This document shows, one piece after another, positions 58,033 through 64,000 of a stretch of DNA of 64,000 nucleotides (the first letter of the stretch is position 1; the number at the start of each line of letters is the position of its first letter). The stretch covers positions 7,643 to 71,642 of the forward strand of contig MNCI01033540.1 of assembly GCA_015680685.1 (NCBI GenBank), read 5' to 3'. The notes under the pieces were generated by a model that saw only the letters and a list, made by a program, of their open reading frames with translations, had not been told where the DNA came from and ran no database searches. Position numbers and translations under genes: made by a program. The stretch comes from Gnetum montanum (Eukaryota; Streptophyta; Gnetopsida; Gnetales; Gnetaceae).

Positions 58033-58967
58033 TGATGAGCGTTAGAGTGTCGCGTCGATGGGCCCCTGTTGATGTGGCCTTGTTGGCAAGCCCTTGTCGG
58101 CAGGCCACGTTGATGTAGTGTTTGCTACGTCTATGAGGCCCCATCAATGCAATCTTTAGCAAAAACCATAAATACAAGCTCCTAGTCATGTTTATGCATA
58201 ATAGAAGTAATAGTAGTAGTGAAGCTCTTGCAATTTGTTCATTTGAAAGTTAGAATATTTTTCTCAATGCCTACAGTAAGAGTCAAAAAGTGTATGGATC
58301 TTTATTTGAGCACTATTGTAGCTAAACCACACTAGTGTGTACGATAATAACGACAATTCTTTTGATCAAGCCTTGCAACACTTGGAATAGATTAATGATT
58401 TATTAATGCATTCATTATTTTCATTAAATATGCAATTAATTAACATAAATTAAGTTAAATTAGACCTTAAGCAATTAGTTAATTGTTTAAGCTAAATAGA
58501 TTAAGCACATAAGTACAATTGCTTTGTGTGTAAACACGTATTTGCTTGGTAATCCTAGTAGTGTTATTGCTTGGTGCGCCGGGTAGTGTAATGCTTGGTA
58601 ACCCAATAGTGGACACTTGGGTTCAAGATGTGTATAGAAAGTAGGACTAGATGCTTATGTTAGGATTAGTTACAAACTAGTTAAGTTGTTAAATTAGATT
58701 AGTTGTTAAATTATTCCATCTCTCTACTCCAAGCACCAAAGAACATAAAACATAAAACAATAAAAATCATATGCCTCAATTACATTTAACCATACCTTTG
58801 TACATCACAAGTGTAATTGAGAAGACAGTGAATGACCTTAGGGCAAGGTTTACTTCTTAGAAGACTAGTGTACTGAAAACTATAAAGTCCATGGAATTTG
58901 ACTAAATTGTGTGTGAATGCTTCGTGATTTGTATGGTTGGGTGTAGGGGTACCTTAACCACTCATCA
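58033..58967 (+). repeat. Element C 5' LTR
   Basis: A 935-bp LTR, TGATGAG start and CACTCATCA end. U3 has repeated GTTGATGT/TTGTTGGCA/GGCC words instead of GATATC palindromes; CATAAATAC at about 58168-58176 is in the TATA position. Confidence 0.85.
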
Positions 58968-58968
58968 T

Positions 58969-58986
58969 TAGCATTGTTGTCTGGGA
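58969..58986 (+). other. Element C primer-binding site (tRNA-Asp type, decayed)
   Basis: TAGCATTGTTGTCTGGGA after the LTR; most differences from the tRNA-Asp complement are C-to-T or G-to-A. Confidence 0.7.
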
Positions 58987-59136
58987 CTCTATTTGTTGAA
59001 ATGTGCAGTATCTAGGATTAGTGAAAATTATTAATATCATTGGACAAACCCAAGGTCAACATCACTCTCACATGAGATATAATTACAAAAGCACACTGAT
59101 ATTTTATTTTTTTGCAATTTTTTTTTGTTAGGCATG

Positions 59137-61350
59137 AAGATGTCAAACTGCCAGTCCCACAACAGTGCAACTCATCCAAATGAATATGTGCCTAATTTCA
59201 CCTTCACCCTACACTAGGATTAGAAACTATGATGACATGATATGGAGGGTAACATTGTAATGCCCCCTTATCAATCTATACCCATGATACTACTTCGAAC
59301 TCTTAAGAAGTTAGACATTCATGATCTTCAAGAAGAGTAGGTTGTGCATGACTATAACTATTGGGACTATTGTCCTACTAACACACAATGCAAGAGAGAT
59401 CAACACTAGGAGAAGCATCATGAGGCTATGAAGGGGAAATGGTTTACCAATCCCTTGTTCCTGCTAAAACAAGATGACAACGAGGACCCTCCCTCTAAGG
59501 GCTCTCAACATGAAAATTCTCCACCCCTAGTTACTGATGATGGGGGTGTGAACTTGAATCTACATTCTACTATCAATATTCCTAGTTCAGGAAAAGATGG
59601 CAATCAAGGTAGGAGCATGGGAAAGCATCAAGATAATAGGAAATTTGATGAACTTGATCATGGCAATTGAAGGGGAGTTGGTAGACACCGTGGTGGTGGT
59701 AGTCCTTATTCCTCTTCATCCTTTTCTTTTGCTGTTGAAAGATGCCATAGAAAGAATAACCATGATGGAGGTGCTCAACAAGACAACAATACTAATCACT
59801 AGGCCCATGATGAACAAAGGGGTAATAGAGGACATCATTGACAACAATGTGATAATGATTATGATGAGCCTTTTTTGGCAACTCAAAACATGATTAACAT
59901 TGTAGAGGTAGTTAAGATTCCAACTAGGCATGTGAAAGATAGTCAGATCAAATGCTTAGACATGAACAATATCCCAAGATTTGAGGGGGGATATAACTCT
60001 AATCCAAAAACCCATCTACAAGATTTCCATGATGCCTATGCCTTGTAGAACATAAAAAATGATTGCCAAAAGCTCAAACTCTTCCCCAATACACTCATCA
60101 AAAAGGTTTAAAGTTGGTACTAGTCCTTAGAGCCGAAATCTATCCACTAATGGAGTACAATGCTTGAACTATTTAATGATAAATACTAGACATACTCTAG
60201 AGTATTCAAATTGAGAAGGAAAATATAAGGTTGGAAATAGGGAATACATGAACCCTTGAATGCCACCATGGGTAGATATTATTCTCTTTTACACTAATGT
60301 CTTGGCCATGGTTATTCTCAAAGGGAAGAACTTTGCCACATCATAGATGGGCTCAAAGTAAAAACCAGAAGAACTCTTAGTGTATATGCCCAAGGGAGAT
60401 TATCCAAACTAAGAGCTCATAAGATACAAAGGTTGATAGAGTAGGTAGCAAAAGAAGAAGTTGAGTTGTAAAAAAGGAAAAGTGCAAAAGAATATAATAG
60501 GAACCTTTCCATCAAGAAAAGAAAGGTTCAATTATCGTGATGAGGAGTCATCACTTGATGAAGTGGTGAATAGGAAAACCTTACCTATCCAAAAGTCTAT
60601 TTTTGATATTTTGGCAACAGTTGATAAATTATGGAACTCTTTGGATGAAAAATTCCAAACTGTTATGAAGATTGCTAAATTATCCAAAGAGCATAATAGT
60701 GATCATGACTATAGGAGGCGTAAAGAAGCTGAACATGCCTACTAGAGAGGTAAGGGCAAAGCTGCTGTAGTAGAAGAGGTTGTGGAGACATACTTTGATG
60801 ATGATGTTGGATGTGAAATTTGTCAATATGAACATCCTAAGGGATGTTTCCTTGTGGTGTCACACTTACAAGAGTTTGAGGTGTACCCATTGAATCCATG
60901 ACTAGCATGTAGGCAAGCATCCATATGATTGCCATATCATCAAGGCAATCCAAGGCAATTCCACTAGCAACATCAAGCTTACTATCCAAGTGGGGCTCCA
61001 CTACAACCATATGAATAATATCAATAGTGGCACCAATCACAATAATGGGGAATGCCACCACTAAGATAGCAGTACCCTTATAAGCAACCAAATCAATACA
61101 AGTACTATGTTTAGCAACTCATTTCTCCATAAATCTCTATAAGCCATGCATCATTTTAGCATTACTATTATCCTCCAGACCATCGAACGCATTCACCATC
61201 TATTCGAGGGAAGTGCCCATATCCTTACCATCCTTTGCATCTATCTACACACATTCCTGCGCCCTTAATTCAGTTACCTCCTACTCCATCCATGTAAGGT
61301 GAAATTCCATCATAGCCCAATAATGAAATGCTACAAGGGCTATAAATTTA
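59137..61350 (+). pseudogene. Element C gag, broken
   Basis: Starts MKMSNCQSHNS at 59137; stops begin within 30 codons. The core at about 59960-60430 has DMNNIPRFEGGYNSNP, LELFNDKY, HEPLNATMGRYYSLLH and CHIIDGLK, matching element B almost block by block. A zinc-knuckle-like CEICQYEHPKGC (about 60812-60847) has the spacing C-x2-C-x3-H-x3-C. A Gln/Pro-rich tail follows to about 61350. Family role: particle protein; this copy cannot make it. Confidence 0.75.
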
Positions 61351-61399
61351 TAACTAACCTTCTAGTTGAGTGGTTCAGACAATTAATCTAGGAAACAAT

Positions 61400-61976
61400 C
61401 ATTTTTTCGACCCAACAATCCTCCCAAACCCTCACAAACTCATGTAGCTAGTCACCTTGTATCTCTAACACCCTCATCCTCTACATCAAACATATTTGAG
61501 TGCCCTTTAAACCAAACGCTACCTTAGATCTATATTGTAATGTTAACCCATCCTATTTTTGATTGGATCAAAGTTTTCAACCTTCCCACAAAATGATCTG
61601 ACCCAGGAAGTCCTCTTATTTATTTACAGATCTCTGAACATGAGCTATGCAAGGCTCTTCTTTATTATGGTTCTAGTGTCAATCTCATCTCTTATGACAT
61701 GTACAAGATCTGAAACCTACCACCTCTCAAGAAGAGTAATATCCATTTGGAATTGGTAGACCAATCAATCACTATCCCTTTAGGATTAGTGGATGACATT
61801 GTGACCATAGTTTGTGGGCGGTTCTATCCTATTGATTTTTTGGTGATCAAGGTAGAGAACTACAAAGGTAACTTCCCCATCATTATGGGAAGGGCTTGGT
61901 TAAGCACTGTCAATGTACAAATGGGCATTAGGGACCTCTCCTTGGAAATCTCCAAGGAAAATGAATTTGGATGACT
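61400..61976 (+). pseudogene. Element C protease, catalytic Asp lost
   Basis: PGSPLIYLQIS (about 61607), then ALLYYGSSVNLIS where related elements have LLDSG, then an open stretch 61747-61974 with CGRFYPIDFLVIK, FPIIMGRAWLS and LSLEISKENEFG. Loss of the active-site Asp alone would inactivate it; stops are also present upstream. Confidence 0.7.
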
Positions 61977-62147
61977 AGAGAAGAAGTGTGTTTCATGCAT
62001 TGTGTACAATGATAGCGAGTGCAATTGCATGAAGAAAATCTAGTTCATTAAAATTACATTCATCAAAGCATGTAATTGATGAGCACAAGAAATAGATATC
62101 CAAAGGTGACTATACATAGTAGCCATAAAATAGAAGGGCACTAGTCG

Positions 62148-62536
62148 TTGAAAATTGACTTAGATAGTAGCACATTATGCATGGAACCCTCTGAGAGCTT
62201 GACATATGCTTATATCGAAGGTATGGATGAACTTGAGCATCGGAGAGTTGATGAAGATGATGATACCTATTGGGGAGAGTTGGAAATCCCTGATAATTTC
62301 AAGCAAGAGCCCCTAAAGTTAAAAAATCTACCAGCTAGCATGGAGTATGCAGTTTTAGAAAATGACAAGCTAGTTATAATCAATGCAAATCTTGCTTCTA
62401 AACAAAAAGACAAGCTGTTGAAGGTGGTCAACAAGTGGCCAACAACCTTTACTTGGTCATATCTTAAGCTGACTAGAATTCATCTGCAAATATGACAACA
62501 TCATATTTGCATTGATGTGGCCATGAAGCCAAGAAG
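62148..62536 (+). pseudogene. Element C protease-reverse transcriptase linker
   Basis: The open stretch 62148-62495 carries WGELEIPDNFKQEPLKLKNL, then LVIINANLASKQKDKLL and TFTWSYLKL, the conserved lead-in to gypsy reverse transcriptase; compare element B at 15050-15270. It is interrupted at 62541 by the reverse solo LTR. Confidence 0.65.
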
Positions 62537-62541
62537 GTAGT

Positions 62542-63492
62542 TGATGAATGGTGAGGTACCCCTACACCCAACTATACAAATCACAAAGTGTTCACATGTG
62601 ATTTGGTTGAATTTTGTGGACTTTACAGTTTCCAGTACAGTAGTCTTCTAGGAAGTGAACCTTGCCCTAAGGTTATTCATTGTCTTCCCAATTACATTTT
62701 TGAAGCATAATGGTATGGTTAAGAGGAATCAAGGCATATCTTTTTTATCAGTTGATGTTTTATGTTTTTGGGTGCCTGAAGAGAAAGAGAGAGATAGATT
62801 AATTTAATGACTAATCTAAATTAACTAACTAATTGGTCTCTAACTACTCCTAACATAAGCATCCATTCCCACTTTCTATACATGTCTTAAACCCACGTAT
62901 CCACTATTGGGTTACCAAGTGCTATGTTACTGGGTGTACCAAACAATAACATTGTAGGGATTACCAAGTGAATACATGTTATGCTCAAAGCGGTCATACT
63001 TATGTATTTAATCTATCTAGCTTATCTTGCTTAATTAGCGTAATTACTGAAGAACATTAAATAATTAAATAAAAGAATTAAATGCATAAATAAATATCTA
63101 AACTATCTAGGATGCTACAAGGTTCATCAAGAAGCTCATCTTTATTGTTGTACACACTGTCATGCTTAGGTACAATAATGCTTGAATAAAGATTCATACA
63201 CTCAATAACTCTTGCTGTGGGCACTCGAGACATATTATAACTTTTAAATATAAAAAATATAAGAGTTTGGCCACTACTATGAATTTGATACCCATAAATA
63301 CTATGGGGACCTTGTATTTATAGTTTTTGCTCTAGGGCTGTGTGAACGGGGCCCCATCAATGTAGCAGATGCTATGTTGATGCAGCCTTGTCAATGAGGC
63401 AACACCATGTAAACAAGGCCTTATTGACAGGGGCTCGTTGATGAGGCCATGTCAACATGGGGCCATCGATGTGGCTTATTGATGCTTCATTA
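62542..63492 (-). repeat. Reverse solo LTR of the C family inside element C
   Basis: A 951-bp LTR in minus orientation, flanked by GTAGT (62537-62541) and GTAGC (63493-63497), a 5-bp duplication with one change. Starts TGATGAATGGTGAGGTACCCC on the plus strand with one base beyond the usual block, and ends TTCATTA. U3 motifs at about 63345-63480. Confidence 0.75.
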
Positions 63493-63497
63493 GTAGC

Positions 63498-64000
63498 CAC
63501 AAAGGTGGATGAACCCAAAGTTAATGCAAATCATCAAAGAGAAAAAGACCAACTCCTCAAAGTAGGGTTCATCTATCCAATTAGAGATAATGAGTGGGTT
63601 ACCCCACTCGTAATTGTGCCAAAGAAATGTGGTAAGTGGTAGGTCTACATTGACTTCAGGTTTTTAAATATGGCAACATTTAAAGATCATTTTTATTGCC
63701 ATTTGTGAACTAGGTATTGGACACTATCTCCAAGAATTGCTATTATAGCTTCTTTGATGGTTATAGTGGCTATAACCAATCAAAATTGTGCTAGAAGGTT
63801 AGGCCAAGACAACATTCATGAGTCCCTGGGGGACTTTTACATATTATAACATGCCATTTAGTCTATGCAATGCCCCTACAACATATCAATGCTTGGTCCT
63901 CAGTATTTTCCAATAGCAGATTGGTAGCGAGGTAGAAGTCTTCATGGATGACTTTTCTCTGTATGGGGCTACATTTGATAAAGCCCTAGATTACCTTAAG
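63498..64000 (+). pseudogene. Element C reverse transcriptase, partial (runs off the window)
   Basis: VGFIYPIRDNEWVTPLVIVPKK at 63565-63630 in two readable parts, a damaged palm (Y-S-G-Y-N near 63765) and VFMDDFSLYG at about 63940-63970, which keeps both catalytic aspartates. Several frameshifts and stops. Continues beyond 64000. Confidence 0.75.

Larger units (their letters stand above)
58033..64000 (+). mobile_element. Element C: Ty3/gypsy (Athila-like) retrotransposon, 3' end beyond the window
   Basis: LTR 58033-58967, tRNA-Asp-type primer site, gag, protease and start of reverse transcriptase, in the same order as element B and with similar protein pieces. The LTR differs from B's in U3 and R but shares the terminal block. 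A reverse solo LTR of the same family (62542-63492) interrupts the linker before reverse transcriptase. Broken throughout. The 5' flank is CATTC (58028-58032); the matching duplication lies outside the window. Confidence 0.85.

Noticed and set aside
1-64000. tRNA, rRNA or organelle-derived genes
   Set aside because: Apart from the short primer-binding sites complementary to tRNA ends, no cloverleaf-like or rRNA-like sequence was recognised by reading.

Overview
This window looks like nuclear DNA from a seed plant with a large, repeat-filled genome. It is AT-rich and holds one intron-containing gene in 64 kb. The rest is almost entirely old, nested retrotransposons with broken reading frames. 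Primer-binding sites match plant tRNA-Asp, as in the Athila branch of Ty3/gypsy, and the one gene is a plant-type GH1 beta-glucosidase. The species cannot be told from the sequence; a gymnosperm or another large-genome lineage would fit, but that is inference.

Layout, 1-31 kb. A minus-strand L1-type LINE (LINE-1) runs from about 31.0 kb down to about 0.2 kb. It was split by a Ty3/gypsy element, here called B (3204-27134, target duplication AATAG), and by a solo LTR (29675-30556, duplication ATAGG). B carries recognisable gag, protease, reverse transcriptase, RNase H and integrase. Each of B's two LTRs was later invaded by a related element of a family here called A: A1 (3386-11390, minus strand, duplication CCTAT) in the 5' LTR, and A2 (20072-26283, duplication TTAGG/TCAGG) 36 bp into the 3' LTR.

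Layout, 31-49 kb. Degenerate LTR-element debris with a tRNA-Met-type primer site lies at 31.0-35.3 kb, followed by a second LINE (LINE-3, 35.3-39.1 kb, minus). A third family-A element, A3 (39128-45992, plus, perfect AAATT duplication), is the best preserved copy. A further LINE (LINE-2, about 46.0-49.3 kb, minus) follows.

Layout, 49-58 kb. This is the only low-copy-looking island. It has a 141-bp x 4 tandem array (50010-50592), a smaller degenerate array, a presumed promoter region, and a seven-exon GH1 gene (52667-56785) encoding an inferred 525-residue secreted beta-glucosidase. Intron 1 has a GC donor, and the last 331 residues lie in one uninterrupted exon. From 58033 to the window end lies another gypsy element (C), related to B, cut by a reverse-oriented solo LTR.

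Most interesting: family A carries gag but no pol. In its place it has (i) an open frame of exactly 87 codons kept in all three copies, (ii) in A1 and A3 a second, internal promoter-like module with the same GATATCGC palindromes and TATA box as the LTR, (iii) a putative ~240-250-nt intron whose acceptor abuts an ATG, and (iv) a downstream accessory ORF with a coiled coil and a conserved C-terminal motif. This looks like a separate, spliced transcription unit inside a non-autonomous retrotransposon.
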